64,000 nucleotides of DNA from the NCBI RefSeq assembly GCF_014199265.1, contig NZ_JACIJG010000017.1, positions 1 to 64,000 of the forward strand. The letters are read 5' to 3'. The position numbers and the translations under genes are program-made. Shown one piece after another: positions 26,899 through 35,391 of this stretch (position 1 is the first letter of the stretch; every line of letters starts with the position of its first letter). The stretch comes from Brucella daejeonensis (lineage in GTDB: Bacteria; Pseudomonadota; Alphaproteobacteria; Rhizobiales; Rhizobiaceae). Below the pieces are notes generated by a model that saw only the letters and a program-made list of their open reading frames with translations, was not told the origin of the DNA and made no database searches.

Positions 26899-28229
26899 AA
26901 CAACTCTTCAACCGACAGGGCCGCGGCGAGCAGCCTCTTGTCCGTTCCGCCGCGCGCGCTCAACATGAAGCCGGTCGGCAGTTTCATGCCCGGCATGGGC
27001 AAGGTTATGCTGCACAGGTCGAACTGGTTACCGACCTGCGTGTCGCGCAGCAGCAGCCCTTCCACCCGGTCATATTCGGCTTCGTCACGGTTGACCGAGG
27101 CAAGCGTCGGCGCGACGATGGGCGTGGCGGGCGTCGCGACCATATCGAAGCCGCCCAGGCGCTCGTCCATTTCGCGCACCAGCGCCGCGCGGGTCGCCAT
27201 GATCTCCCGATAGGTTTCGGCAGGCACCTTCACGCGGAGGGAAAGCGGGCCTTTCACGCGGACATCGACATTGGCATCGGGATCACCGAGCCAGGTCGAT
27301 GCGTGGATATGGCTTGCCTCGATCCCGGCGATGGAGCCGACGCGGGTTGCATCGCGCAGCCGTGCAATCAGATCGTCGACCTCCAGATCGGCAATGGAAG
27401 CGCCCGCCTTCTCCAGAAGAGCGACCGTCGCCTCGAAATGTCCTGCGACCTCCGGCTCCATATCCGCCAGCAGATAACCTTTCGGCAGAGCCACGCGCAG
27501 GCCCCTGAGCGGCAGGGGATCGGGCAGGACCGGCTCTTCCCCGGCCATCACGGCATCGGTCAGGACGGCATCGGCGACGGTCTTCGTCAGCGGGCCGACA
27601 GAATCGAGCGATGGCGCCAGCGGAAAGGCGCCAGCGAGCGGGACGCGCCGCGCAGTGGGCTTGAAGCCGACCAGCCCGTTCAGCGCCGCCGGAATGCGCA
27701 CCGATCCGCCCGTATCCGAACCTATACCGATCTCGCTCGTGCCTTCGGCCACGGAAACCGCCGCGCCCGACGACGAACCGCCCGGTACGCGTGACGGGTC
27801 GATGGCGTTGCCCGGCTCGCCATAATGCGGATTGAGACCGACCGGCGTGAAAGCGAATTCCGTCATATGGGTCTTGCCGACGATGATCGCGCCCGCATCG
27901 CGCAGGCGGCCGACGATCACGGCATCCCGTGCCGCCGGGGGGGCATCGCGCCGGACGACGGAACCGGCAAGTGTCGGTTCTCCGGCGACGTCGAAGAGAT
28001 CCTTGATAGAAACGATGCGACCATCGAGCGGACCGAGTGCACCTCCCGCGCGATGGCGCGCGTCCGCCGCATCGGCTTCGGCGCGCGCCTTTTCCGCATA
28101 AACCTTGCTGAAGACATGCTCGCGATCCGCGCGCGCCTCCAGACGGGCCAGAATGTTCTCCAGCCGGTCCCTTATCCCGCTTTTTTGAGCCGCGTTTGTC
28201 TGGGCCGCGTTTGTCTGGGCTGAATTCAC
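26856..28229 (-). CDS. amidase signature family amidohydrolase
   Basis: A 457-residue hydrolase of amides, substrate unknown. The Ser-cisSer-Lys triad is visible: SIKDLFD (Lys76), PGGSSSG (cis-Ser about 152-153) and GSDTGGSVRIP (Ser176). GTG at 28229 is chosen, with GGGGAAG upstream; longer starts would add an unrelated peptide. A small repeat encodes AQTNAAQTNAAQ near the N-terminus. The last 14 or so codons (SESKSDMRARKW region) and the stop come from the repeat at 26755-26898, so the natural C-terminus has probably been replaced. The catalytic part is unaffected. Confidence 0.92.
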   Translation of the reverse strand: MNSAQTNAAQTNAAQKSGIRDRLENILARLEARADREHVFSKVYAEKARAEADAADARHRAGGALGPLDGRIVSIKDLFDVAGEPTLAGSVVRRDAPPAARDAVIVGRLRDAGAIIVGKTHMTEFAFTPVGLNPHYGEPGNAIDPSRVPGGSSSGAAVSVAEGTSEIGIGSDTGGSVRIPAALNGLVGFKPTARRVPLAGAFPLAPSLDSVGPLTKTVADAVLTDAVMAGEEPVLPDPLPLRGLRVALPKGYLLADMEPEVAGHFEATVALLEKAGASIADLEVDDLIARLRDATRVGSIAGIEASHIHASTWLGDPDANVDVRVKGPLSLRVKVPAETYREIMATRAALVREMDERLGGFDMVATPATPIVAPTLASVNRDEAEYDRVEGLLLRDTQVGNQFDLCSITLPMPGMKLPTGFMLSARGGTDKRLLAAALSVEELLESESKSDMRARKW

Positions 28230-28318
28230 GGCACTTCCCCATTCTTCCTTTGAAAACCGAGCGATAGCCCCGCTCCCATAGAGTGTCAATGAGAAGCGAA
28301 ATCCGAGCGCGCAGGCCT

Positions 28319-29110
28319 TCATATATTCCGGGGGCGCACCTGCGGCCGGTAGTCGTCCGCGCCCCAGTGCAGCACCGCGCCCCGGCGCATGTCGCCTTCG
28401 CGCGGCGGATTATAATGGCGATGCAGTGCCGCCAGACCGGCCTTGAGCAGCATCTTGGCCGAGCGGGCAGGCCATTGCCGCTCGCGCTCCACCGTTTCCA
28501 GGCCTTTCAGAAAACAGCATACATCGACCAGAACGCCGTTCAGCTCCGGCCCGATGGCATCCAGCGCCCGCTCGACCCGGATTCTGCTGGCAAGCGCAAT
28601 GTCCGTCAGCTCTGCCATGCCGCCCGGCCCACCTCGCCCTCCCCCGACACCGGCGTCCCAGCGCGTGGTGACGGACGGCATCAGCGAACCGCGCGTGAAA
28701 TCGGCGCGCAGCCTCTCGCCTGCCAGAAATTCATCATCCGAAATGAAGGCGCATCCATTGGCGGTCTTGCGCCGGTAGAGCATGGCAAGCGGCGATTCCT
28801 CCGGGTTGATCCGAACCGTTTCGCCCTGTTCATATTCAACTGTTTCGACGGGTCTTGCCGGCAATGGCGCCGGTCCGCCACCTTCCTTGAGGCGCTTGCG
28901 GCCCTGCCGCGAAACGGCGAGCCGCCCCTCTTCCAGACGCAGCAAACCCTTCTTGCACATGGCTTCCAGCTCGGCGCGGGCGGCGGCTATCGTGCCCTGA
29001 TCGGCCACGAGCAGCACATGCGTCTCGCGAACGGAATCCTGAAGCTCGCACGATCCGTTTTTCAGAAAGCGCATGATTCTCGTTTCAGAAGCCGAAAACC
29101 GTGTGCTCAT
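28319..29110 (-). CDS. DUF6456 family protein
   Basis: A 263-residue protein matching the DUF6456 family, which is annotated in rhizobia next to a DnaA-C-like HTH protein. The C-terminal domain is well conserved in style (SPLAMLYRRKTANGCAFISDDEFLAGERLRADFTRG, RDMRRGAVLHWGADDYRPQ-type ending). The N-terminal part looks like a winged helix (MRFLKNGSCELQD, AELEAMCKKGLLRLEEGRLAVSRQGR). The ATG overlaps the upstream gene's stop by 4 bp. It may be a DNA-linked regulator; function not known. Confidence 0.85.
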   Translation of the reverse strand: MSTRFSASETRIMRFLKNGSCELQDSVRETHVLLVADQGTIAAARAELEAMCKKGLLRLEEGRLAVSRQGRKRLKEGGGPAPLPARPVETVEYEQGETVRINPEESPLAMLYRRKTANGCAFISDDEFLAGERLRADFTRGSLMPSVTTRWDAGVGGGRGGPGGMAELTDIALASRIRVERALDAIGPELNGVLVDVCCFLKGLETVERERQWPARSAKMLLKAGLAALHRHYNPPREGDMRRGAVLHWGADDYRPQVRPRNI

Positions 29111-29562
29111 GCCGCCATCCTCCAGGCTGTAAAGGCGCTCCGGGCAATGCGCTCGAATGCCGATACGACAGCATCGAAGTCCGTATCGTCGCGCATATCC
29201 TCCACCAGATGGCAGGCATGCATCACAGTCGACCGGTCGCGCGCGAAGCCGACGGCAACATCGCTCATCGCCAGTCCGAAAGCAGTGTGCGCCACATACA
29301 TGCCGACCTGCCGAACCCGGGCAACTTCGCGCCTGCAACGCAGCGGAGAGCGAAGTTCCGCACCCGAAACGCCGAACATGGCGGAAAGCAAATCGATGAG
29401 GGCATCGCACAGCGCCACGATCTGCCGCTGCTGCCCGGAACGATGAGCCCGAGCCTTGAGGCTATCAGGGTTGAGGCTGCGTCCATGCCGTGCCGCGATC
29501 AGCTTCAAAGCTTCGAAAGCTTGCGCCCGCGTATGAATGACATCCGATAATTCCAAAGACAT
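29107..29562 (-). CDS. DnaA C-terminal-like helix-turn-helix protein
   Basis: A 151-residue protein whose second half resembles DnaA domain IV (Bac_DnaA_C): VRQVGMYVAHTAFGLAMSDVAVGFARDRSTVMHACHLVED. DnaA uses this fold to bind its 9-mer boxes. No AAA+ domain is present. The ATG at 29562 is chosen by family-like start MSLELSDVIHTRAQAFEALKLI and GAGGAAAG upstream. It is coupled to the DUF6456 gene by an ATGA overlap. Possible roles are a transcription factor or a modulator of DnaA-box occupancy. Confidence 0.85.
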   Translation of the reverse strand: MSLELSDVIHTRAQAFEALKLIAARHGRSLNPDSLKARAHRSGQQRQIVALCDALIDLLSAMFGVSGAELRSPLRCRREVARVRQVGMYVAHTAFGLAMSDVAVGFARDRSTVMHACHLVEDMRDDTDFDAVVSAFERIARSAFTAWRMAA

Positions 29563-29827
29563 CCATCTTTCCTCGCCAGAATAGGAATATCTTCTTATAC
29601 GGAGAAAAATGCAAGCGTGGATAAGTTTTGTGGAAGAATTTGTCGCCAGCGCCCAGTTTCGCAAGTTCTAACATAAGCCAAGCTCTTGCCTTTACAGCAA
29701 GAATGCGTCCCGAAGGGGCGGCGCAGAATTTCATTCTATCGGAAATTCACATAAAATCTAGGAATATTATCCAACAGATTTCGCCAGGCCTCATGCTTTC
29801 TCACACAGGAAAGCGAGGATATCGACC

Positions 29828-30097
29828 ATGGAAACGGCTCTCAAACATGCCCGGACAGAGTTTTTCGTCCAGCAAAAGCGGAATCAGGTGACGGCAATGC
29901 AGCGCGTTGCCCTGCAAGTGGTCGCCGGTATCGATCTGGATGAAATCGTGAAGGCTACGGAAGAAATAAAGCAACGCACAAGGCGGCGTCTGCTGCGTCT
30001 CATCGAAAGAGAGCGGCTGAAGGGTGTGCGCGGGCACTGGAGTTATGACCTGAACCGCCATATCGCGCTGAAGCAGGCATTCGACAGAATTTGCTAA
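29828..30097 (+). CDS. conserved small cytoplasmic protein
   Basis: An 89-residue basic helical protein (METALKHARTEFFVQQKRNQ), ending RERLKGVRGHWSYDLNRHIALKQAFDRIC. The closing HWSYDLNRHIALKQA motif is shared by small proteins in related rhizobia as far as I can recall. A purine-rich GAAAGCGAGGATA precedes the ATG. No function is known. Confidence 0.8.
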   Translation: METALKHARTEFFVQQKRNQVTAMQRVALQVVAGIDLDEIVKATEEIKQRTRRRLLRLIERERLKGVRGHWSYDLNRHIALKQAFDRIC

Positions 30098-30250
30098 AAT
30101 ATGTCTTTCATCGGCGGATCCGGTTTGGCGCCGGAAGCATCCAGACGAAAAAAGCCGGTATCGAACGGGGCGAACCCGACGATACCGGCCCTTTCGAACG
30201 AGAGCGGTCAGAAATGCGCCGCGGGGTGCGGCTTAGGCCCGATAATCCGA

Positions 30251-30679
30251 TCAGGCGTCTTTAGGCTTGCGGCCGAGACCCATCTTCTTCGCCAGGCGCG
30301 AACGAGCGGCGGCGTAATTCGGCGCGACCATCGGATAGTTCGGATCGAGATCCCACTTTTCGCGATACTGTTCCGGCGTCAGGTTGTAATGGGTCATCAG
30401 GTGACGCTTCAGCGACTTGAACTTCTTGCCGTCTTCGAGGCAGATGATGTAGTCGTCATGAACCGACTTCTTCGGATTGACGGCAGGCTTCGGCTTTTCG
30501 ACGACAACCGGCGCTTCCTCGCGTTCCACATGGCGCTTGAAAGCAGCGTGGACTTCCGCGATCAGCAACGGCAGTTCGCCTGCGCGAATCGAATTATTAC
30601 CGACGTAAGCGGCCACAACATCTGCAGTAAGGCTGAGAAGCAGTTCTGCGCTTTCGTCGTGCGTGTCCAGATTTTCCAT
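30251..30679 (-). CDS. mucR: MucR/Ros-family zinc-finger transcriptional regulator
   Basis: A 142-residue regulator, the usual length in Brucella. The N-terminal half (helical, LLSLTADVVAAYVGNN) mediates oligomerisation. The C-terminal half is a prokaryotic zinc finger of the Ros/MucR kind (CLEDGKKFKSLKRHLMTHY; Cys80, Asp83, His93, His97) followed by the basic ARSRLAKKMGLGRK tail. MucR silences AT-rich promoters, controls exopolysaccharide and virulence genes and represses itself. Two features fit: an AT-rich 570-bp upstream gap and a long leader. Confidence 0.95.
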   Translation of the reverse strand: MENLDTHDESAELLLSLTADVVAAYVGNNSIRAGELPLLIAEVHAAFKRHVEREEAPVVVEKPKPAVNPKKSVHDDYIICLEDGKKFKSLKRHLMTHYNLTPEQYREKWDLDPNYPMVAPNYAAARSRLAKKMGLGRKPKDA

Positions 30680-31250
30680 TATTTTTCCTTTTTACTTCTT
30701 ATTGTTGCGTAATCGACGACTGGAGATCCCCGCCTGCCATCGTCGCTACGTATTCCAGAATTCTGCCCCGCTCGTCACCGCGCCTGCGAATACCAATTGA
30801 TGATGTCATTTGCAATAGAATTGTCAAACCACATTACATTAACAAAAAGGCTTTCTTCTTGCCATAGCAAATAGAAAAATCCGAACAATCCCCCCGATCG
30901 TGGGGGGAAACTTTGAAACGCGATGTGTTCACGTTTTCGTCCCTGTCATTTATTGCAGGTTACGGATGAAGGCAAAGTTCATGGCCGCGCACCCCATAGT
31001 TTGCGTAGCCTGAGTTAGCAACAAATTTCTGCCTCAAGTTTTCTTGTACGACCGGCAAGACTAACAGGTTCCCTTCATGTAGCTCTTGCCTCCGAAATCG
31101 GGCGCCAAAAAGGCGCGATTCAAATATATTTCAACGAAATCAACTCGCTTTCACCCTCATCGCCAACTATATAAGTGCCGATAACCGACGTCAGAATGCC
31201 CCCTTTGCGGGCCCTGCAACAAATTGAAACAGTTTTCATCGGAATTGTGG
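30680..31250. promoter_or_regulatory. long AT-rich gap between mucR and oligopeptidase B
   Basis: About 570 bp with no convincing gene. It should hold the mucR and oligopeptidase promoters. The part at 30800-30890 is AT-rich with many TA steps, the kind of sequence MucR binds. A hairpin with six C, six nt and six G lies at 30890-30907. A small RNA or leader could lie here, but nothing proves it. Confidence 0.5.
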
Positions 31251-33356
31251 ATGTCCCAGAACTCTTCCCGTCTTCAGCCGCCGCACGCAGCAAAACATCC
31301 CGTAAACAATACCCGTCACGGAATCACGCGCACCGACGATTATGCCTGGCTGCGCGCCGACAACTGGCAGGAAGTCTTCAAGGACCCCGCCGTTCTCGCG
31401 CCCGAAATCCGCGCACATCTCGAAGCGGAAAATTCCTATCAGGCAACGCTGATGAAGGACACGGAAGCCCTTCAGAAGAGCCTTTTTGCCGAGATGCGCG
31501 GCCGTATCAAGGAAGATGATTCGTCCGTTCCCGCCAAGGATGGCCCCTATGCCTACGGCGTCTCCTACCGGACCGGCGGGGAACAGCCCTATTTCATTCG
31601 CACGCCGCGCGACGGCGGCGCGGAAACGATCCTGCTCGACGGCGACAAAGAGGGCGAAGGCAAGGCCTATTTCCGGCTCGCCTCCGCCGATCATTCCCCC
31701 AGTCACAATCTGTTGATCTGGGGCTATGACGACAAGGGATCGGAATTCTACAAGCTGAAGGTCCGCGACCTCGAAACCATGACCGAGCTTGACGATCTCA
31801 TCACCGATTCCAATGGCGGCGGCACATGGGACGCCGGAAGCGAGGGCTTTTTCTATACGCGGCTCGATGAAAACCATCGCCCGTCGAAAGTCTTCTATCA
31901 CCGGACTGGAACAGACCAGTCGCAGGACCCTCTGATCCATGAGGAAAAAGACCCCGGCTTTTTCCTCGGCGTCGGCGGTTCCGTGCTCGACGATTATATC
32001 TTCATCGACATTCACGACCACGAAACGTCGGAATGCTGGCTGCTTCCGGCCAGCGATCCGGCGGCCAAGCCGCAGCTCGTCATGGCGCGCCAGACCGGCA
32101 CGGAATACGACATCGCCCCCGGCGGCGACGTGTTCTACATCCTGACCAATGCCGATGGCGCCAAGGATTTCAAGATCTGCCAGGCGCCTGCTTCCGCGCC
32201 GCAGAAGGAAAACTGGCAGGATGTCGTGGCCGAAAAACCGGGACGGCTGATCCTCTCGCATTCGGCCTACAAACATCATCTTGTCTGGATGGAACGCGAC
32301 AATGGCCTGCCGCGCATCGTGATCCGCGACCGCGAAACCGGCGAGGAACACGCCATCGCCTTCGATGAGGAGGCCTATTCGCTCGGCCTTCATGGCAGCG
32401 CGGAATACGATACGGACGTGATCCGCTTCTCCTATTCGTCCATGACGACGCCGGAACAGCTCTTCGACTACAATATGCGCACGCGCGAACGCCAGCTCCT
32501 GAAAACGCAGGAAGTTCCGTCCGGGCACAATGCCGGCGATTATGTCACGCGGCGCGTCTTTGCCAGCGCGCCGGATGGCGAACTGGTCCCGGTCTCGCTG
32601 CTCTATCGCAAGGACACGAAGCTCGACGGCTCCGCCCCCTGCCTGCTCTACGGCTACGGCTCCTATGGCATGACCATTCCGGCGAGCTTCAGCACGTCGC
32701 GCCTGTCGCTGGTGGATCGAGGCTTCATCTATGCCATCGCCCATATCCGCGGCGGCAAGGACAAGGGTTTCGCGTGGTACGAAAACGGCAAGCGCGACAA
32801 GAAGACGAACACTTTCACCGACTTCATCGCCGCCGCGCAATATCTGGTTGCCGAAGGCTTCACCAGCCATGACCGCATCGTCGCCCATGGCGGTTCGGCG
32901 GGCGGAATGCTGATGGGCGCGATTGCCAACACGGCGCCGGACGCATTTGGCGGCATCATTGCCGAAGTGCCCTTCGTGGATGTGCTGAACACGATGCTCG
33001 ACGATACGCTGCCGCTCACCCCGCCCGAATGGCCGGAATGGGGCAACCCCATCGCTTCGGAGGCGGACTACCGGACCATCGCGGCCTATTCGCCCTATGA
33101 CAATGTGAAGGCCCAGTCCTATCCCGCCATTCTGGCCGTCGCGGGCCTGACCGATCCGCGCGTCACCTATTGGGAGCCCGCCAAATGGGTCGCCAGACTG
33201 CGCGAACTGAAAACGGACGACCATCCGGTCCTGTTCCGCATCAACATGGATGCGGGCCATGCCGGCGCTTCGGGCCGGTTTTCCCGGCTGGAGGAAGTCG
33301 CCTATACCTACGCCTTCGCGCTCAAGGTGGTCGGAAAGGCTGGCGAAACACTCTGA
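31251..33356 (+). CDS. ptrB: oligopeptidase B (S9A prolyl oligopeptidase family)
   Basis: A 701-residue cytoplasmic serine peptidase that cuts short peptides after basic residues. An N-terminal seven-bladed propeller is followed by the hydrolase domain, with the nucleophile in HGGSAGGML (Ser549), Asp635 in TDPRVTYWEPAKW and His670 in DAGHAGASGR. The ATG at 31251 is preferred (MSQNSSRLQPPHAAKHP) over a TTG at 31224. Its TGA stop touches a 145-bp repeat. Confidence 0.94.
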   Translation: MSQNSSRLQPPHAAKHPVNNTRHGITRTDDYAWLRADNWQEVFKDPAVLAPEIRAHLEAENSYQATLMKDTEALQKSLFAEMRGRIKEDDSSVPAKDGPYAYGVSYRTGGEQPYFIRTPRDGGAETILLDGDKEGEGKAYFRLASADHSPSHNLLIWGYDDKGSEFYKLKVRDLETMTELDDLITDSNGGGTWDAGSEGFFYTRLDENHRPSKVFYHRTGTDQSQDPLIHEEKDPGFFLGVGGSVLDDYIFIDIHDHETSECWLLPASDPAAKPQLVMARQTGTEYDIAPGGDVFYILTNADGAKDFKICQAPASAPQKENWQDVVAEKPGRLILSHSAYKHHLVWMERDNGLPRIVIRDRETGEEHAIAFDEEAYSLGLHGSAEYDTDVIRFSYSSMTTPEQLFDYNMRTRERQLLKTQEVPSGHNAGDYVTRRVFASAPDGELVPVSLLYRKDTKLDGSAPCLLYGYGSYGMTIPASFSTSRLSLVDRGFIYAIAHIRGGKDKGFAWYENGKRDKKTNTFTDFIAAAQYLVAEGFTSHDRIVAHGGSAGGMLMGAIANTAPDAFGGIIAEVPFVDVLNTMLDDTLPLTPPEWPEWGNPIASEADYRTIAAYSPYDNVKAQSYPAILAVAGLTDPRVTYWEPAKWVARLRELKTDDHPVLFRINMDAGHAGASGRFSRLEEVAYTYAFALKVVGKAGETL

Positions 33357-33500
33357 GAGCCTATTCCAAAAGTCGCTCTGTGCGGCTGCAAATGGCAATT
33401 TATCTGCGTTCCGGTGCTCATGTACCCAAAAGTACATTGCGCTCCGGTACTCGAAAATCACCATTTTCGCACGCACATACCGCTTTTCGATTCAGGCTCT
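33356..33500. repeat. 145-bp AGAGCC-type repeat, copy 2 (long form)
   Basis: It runs from AGAGCCTATTCC to ATTCAGGCTCT with inverted ends. It differs from the copy at 26755-26898 by scattered substitutions and a short indel in the middle. It starts at the last base of the oligopeptidase stop codon. Confidence 0.9.
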
Positions 33501-33522
33501 GGGTCCCTATCCTGGAAAAGAA

Positions 33523-33547
33523 AGCGCCGCATCCGGGATGCGGCGCT
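33523..33547. terminator. hairpin after oligopeptidase B
   Basis: A perfect 10-bp stem, AGCGCCGCAT / ATGCGGCGCT, with a 5-nt loop. It lacks a T run, so terminator function is only possible. It lies beyond the repeat that follows the oligopeptidase gene, between genes in the same direction. Confidence 0.5.
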
Positions 33548-33664
33548 ATACAAGGCGCTGCATGGTATTAACCGTGTGGGAAAGATAGCTATACTTGAAA
33601 CATGGAGAAATGGGCCATATCGTCTATAATGTCTTTCCATAGATGTTTTTCAGGGAAGAAATCG

Positions 33665-34003
33665 ATGTTCCGCCAAGTCATTGCCGTAAGCCTTGCCTCC
33701 GCATCCCTTGCCGTTTCGAGCCTGATTGCGCTGCCCATGTCCGCTCAGGCGCAGGTGCGCAAGGATGTCGGCGAATATGCCGGACAACGATGCAACGTGC
33801 CGCGACGCGGCAGCGGCATCATCGTCGGCCAGTTCAGCGGCGTGGACGACTCGCCCTTCATCAGCGACGGCGACGGGCTGGTCCCGGTCTCTCGTGTCCG
33901 CTGCTTCAGCACCATGTCGGAATGCAAGGGCTGGCTTTACACGATGCAGAGCAAATACACCAATGCCGGAGCCCCAACGCTCGTCCGCTGCACGAAGCGT
34001 TAA
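33665..34003 (+). CDS. small secreted protein with three cysteines
   Basis: A 112-residue protein with a clear signal peptide (MFRQVIAVSLASASLAVSSLIALPMSAQAQ, cleavage likely after AQA). The mature part has cysteines in GQRCNVP, VRCFST, SECKGW and VRCTKR and a conserved-looking VGQFSGVDDSPFISDGDG. ATG at 33665 is supported by AGGGAAGA; an upstream ATG at 33602 lacks it. The TAA stop is the first three bases of a palindrome. Function unknown. Confidence 0.8.
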   Translation: MFRQVIAVSLASASLAVSSLIALPMSAQAQVRKDVGEYAGQRCNVPRRGSGIIVGQFSGVDDSPFISDGDGLVPVSRVRCFSTMSECKGWLYTMQSKYTNAGAPTLVRCTKR

Positions 34004-34042
34004 AGCGTGTTGCGTTCAATCATATTCAGGCAACACGCTTTA
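34001..34042. repeat. TAAAGCGTGTTGC palindrome
   Basis: TAAAGCGTGTTGC at 34001-34013 and GCAACACGCTTTA at 34030-34042 form a perfect 13-bp stem with a 16-nt loop. Its first three bases are the stop codon of the secreted protein gene. A close relative lies at 63045-63086 with matching compensatory change in the stem (GTCGC/GCGAC), which points to conserved pairing. Confidence 0.88.
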
Positions 34043-34120
34043 ACAGCCTGTTCCAAAAGTCGCCATGAGTGGCTGCAAATGGCAATTTGCCGCGTTTCGG
34101 TGTTGCTGTGCCCAAAATCG
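34043..34120. repeat. decayed AGAGCC-type repeat, partial copy
   Basis: The left half of the 144-bp element (AGCCTGTTCCAAAAGTCGCC, then GGCTGCAAATGGCAATTTGC) is present directly after the palindrome, then similarity fades near GTGCCCAAAA. The right end is missing. Confidence 0.75.
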
Positions 34121-34213
34121 TCACATGCTCCTGATATTTTGACGTCCGGCCGCTTGCAAAGCCGGGGCTGAAGTGCATATTACGTAAACGTAAGAAATTT
34201 TGGGAGAGTCTCC

Positions 34214-34576
34214 ATGGAAGAATTGATCGCGCGCATTACGTCCAATGTCGGTGTCGATGCCGCAACTGCGGAAAAGGCCGTCGGCATGATCCTCGCATTC
34301 CTGCAAAAGGAAGGCCCGGAGGACAAGGTCCAGCAGCTTGTGGCCGCGTTTCCCGGCGCTGAGGAAGCCATTGCGCAGGTCAAGGGCGGCGGTTTTCTTT
34401 CCGGCCTGGTGGGCGGCGTGATGGGGCTTGGCACACAGCTCATGGGCGCGGGCCTCGGCATGGGCGAAATCTCCGGCGTGGCCAAGGAAACCATCCGATT
34501 CGCCAAGGAAAAAGCGGGCGACGAGCCGGTCGATGCCGTCATCGGAGCCATTCCGGGGCTCGGCCAGTTCATATAG
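34214..34576 (+). CDS. small helical hypothetical protein (DUF2267-like)
   Basis: A 120-residue protein: MEELIARITSNVGVDAATAEKAVGMILAFLQKEGPEDKVQQL looks like a DUF2267/DUF2780-type helical domain, followed by a glycine-rich stretch (GGGFLSGLVGGVMGLGTQLMGAGLGMGEI) and PVDAVIGAIPGLGQFI. GGGAGAGTCTCC precedes the ATG. The TAG stop abuts a 143-bp repeat. Function unknown. Confidence 0.78.
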   Translation: MEELIARITSNVGVDAATAEKAVGMILAFLQKEGPEDKVQQLVAAFPGAEEAIAQVKGGGFLSGLVGGVMGLGTQLMGAGLGMGEISGVAKETIRFAKEKAGDEPVDAVIGAIPGLGQFI

Positions 34577-34719
34577 GAGCCAGTTCCAAACAGTCGTCAT
34601 GAGCGGCTGCAAATGGCAACTTCCTGCGTTCCGGTGCTCATGTACGTCCAGTACACTCCGCTCCGGTACTCGAAATTCACCATTTTCGCACGCTCATGTC
34701 GCTTTTGGATTCAGGCTCT
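34577..34719. repeat. 143-bp AGAGCC-type repeat, copy 3 (long form)
   Basis: It runs from GAGCCAGTTCC to ATTCAGGCTCT. It begins at the base after the TAG stop of the preceding gene and separates that gene from its probable terminator at 34777-34807. Confidence 0.88.
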
Positions 34720-34776
34720 AAGAATCTCACGCATTTCGGGCAGCATGGTGAATCGCCGCCCGCATGTCGCAAGCAC

Positions 34777-34807
34777 AAAAGGCTCCGTATCGCGGAGCCT
34801 TTTCTTT
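34777..34807 (+). terminator. intrinsic terminator
   Basis: AAAAGGCTCC, a 7-nt loop and GGAGCCTTTTCTTT form a GC-rich stem followed by a T-rich run. It faces the plus strand and probably ends the 120-residue protein's transcript; the repeat lies between gene and terminator. Confidence 0.8.
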
Positions 34808-34937
34808 ATTCTCAGCGTCGACACACCGGGTTATCCTCTGGGGATCAGCCGGATGCGGCGATTGCATTGCTCCGCTTTGTATCCGATATTTGAACCAGAG
34901 AACGAAATCTGTTCAATTTTCAAATGCGGAGGATCGT

Positions 34938-35378
34938 ATGCGTTTGTTTTTCCTGACCGTTAGTTCTGCAACCCTCTTGCTCGCCGGTGCGGCACAGGCC
35001 GATGTTGCCTCCGATCGTCAGGCTCTGATGAAGGACCTCGGACGTTCGGTCGGTTCCATCGCGCCGATGATCAAGGGTGAAAAGCCTTTCGATGCCGCCA
35101 CCGCGCTTGCCGCGCTCGAAAAGATCGACGCCTACGCCAGAAAGCTGGATGCGGGCACACTGTTCCCCGACGGTTCGGACAAGGGCGACACAGAGGCTTC
35201 GCCGAAAATCTGGGAAAACAAGGACGATTTCGCCAGGCACATTGAAAAATTCCGCGCGGACGCCGCTACGGCCCTGACGGCCAAGCCGCAGGATCTCGAC
35301 GCATTGAAGCCGGCCTTCCAGCAGGTCGCAGCCAATTGCGGCGCCTGCCATCGGGCCTATCGCATCAAGAAAAACTGA
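34938..35378 (+). CDS. cytochrome c-556 family class II cytochrome
   Basis: A 146-residue periplasmic cytochrome. The signal peptide is MRLFFLTVSSATLLLAGAAQA; the mature part is a helical class II fold with one haem site near the C-terminus (NCGACHRAYR). GGAGGATCGT precedes the ATG. It lies 13 bp before a di-haem cytochrome gene. Earlier frame starts exist but have no ribosome site. Confidence 0.92.
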   Translation: MRLFFLTVSSATLLLAGAAQADVASDRQALMKDLGRSVGSIAPMIKGEKPFDAATALAALEKIDAYARKLDAGTLFPDGSDKGDTEASPKIWENKDDFARHIEKFRADAATALTAKPQDLDALKPAFQQVAANCGACHRAYRIKKN

Positions 35379-35391
35379 CGGACAGGACGAA

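Noticed and set aside
31236-33476. A 746-codon minus-strand frame across oligopeptidase B
   Set aside because: Antisense shadow of a gene with an intact catalytic triad; no domain seen.
33523-33547. A strong intrinsic terminator after oligopeptidase B
   Set aside because: The stem is perfect but no T run follows, so it is listed only as a possible terminator.
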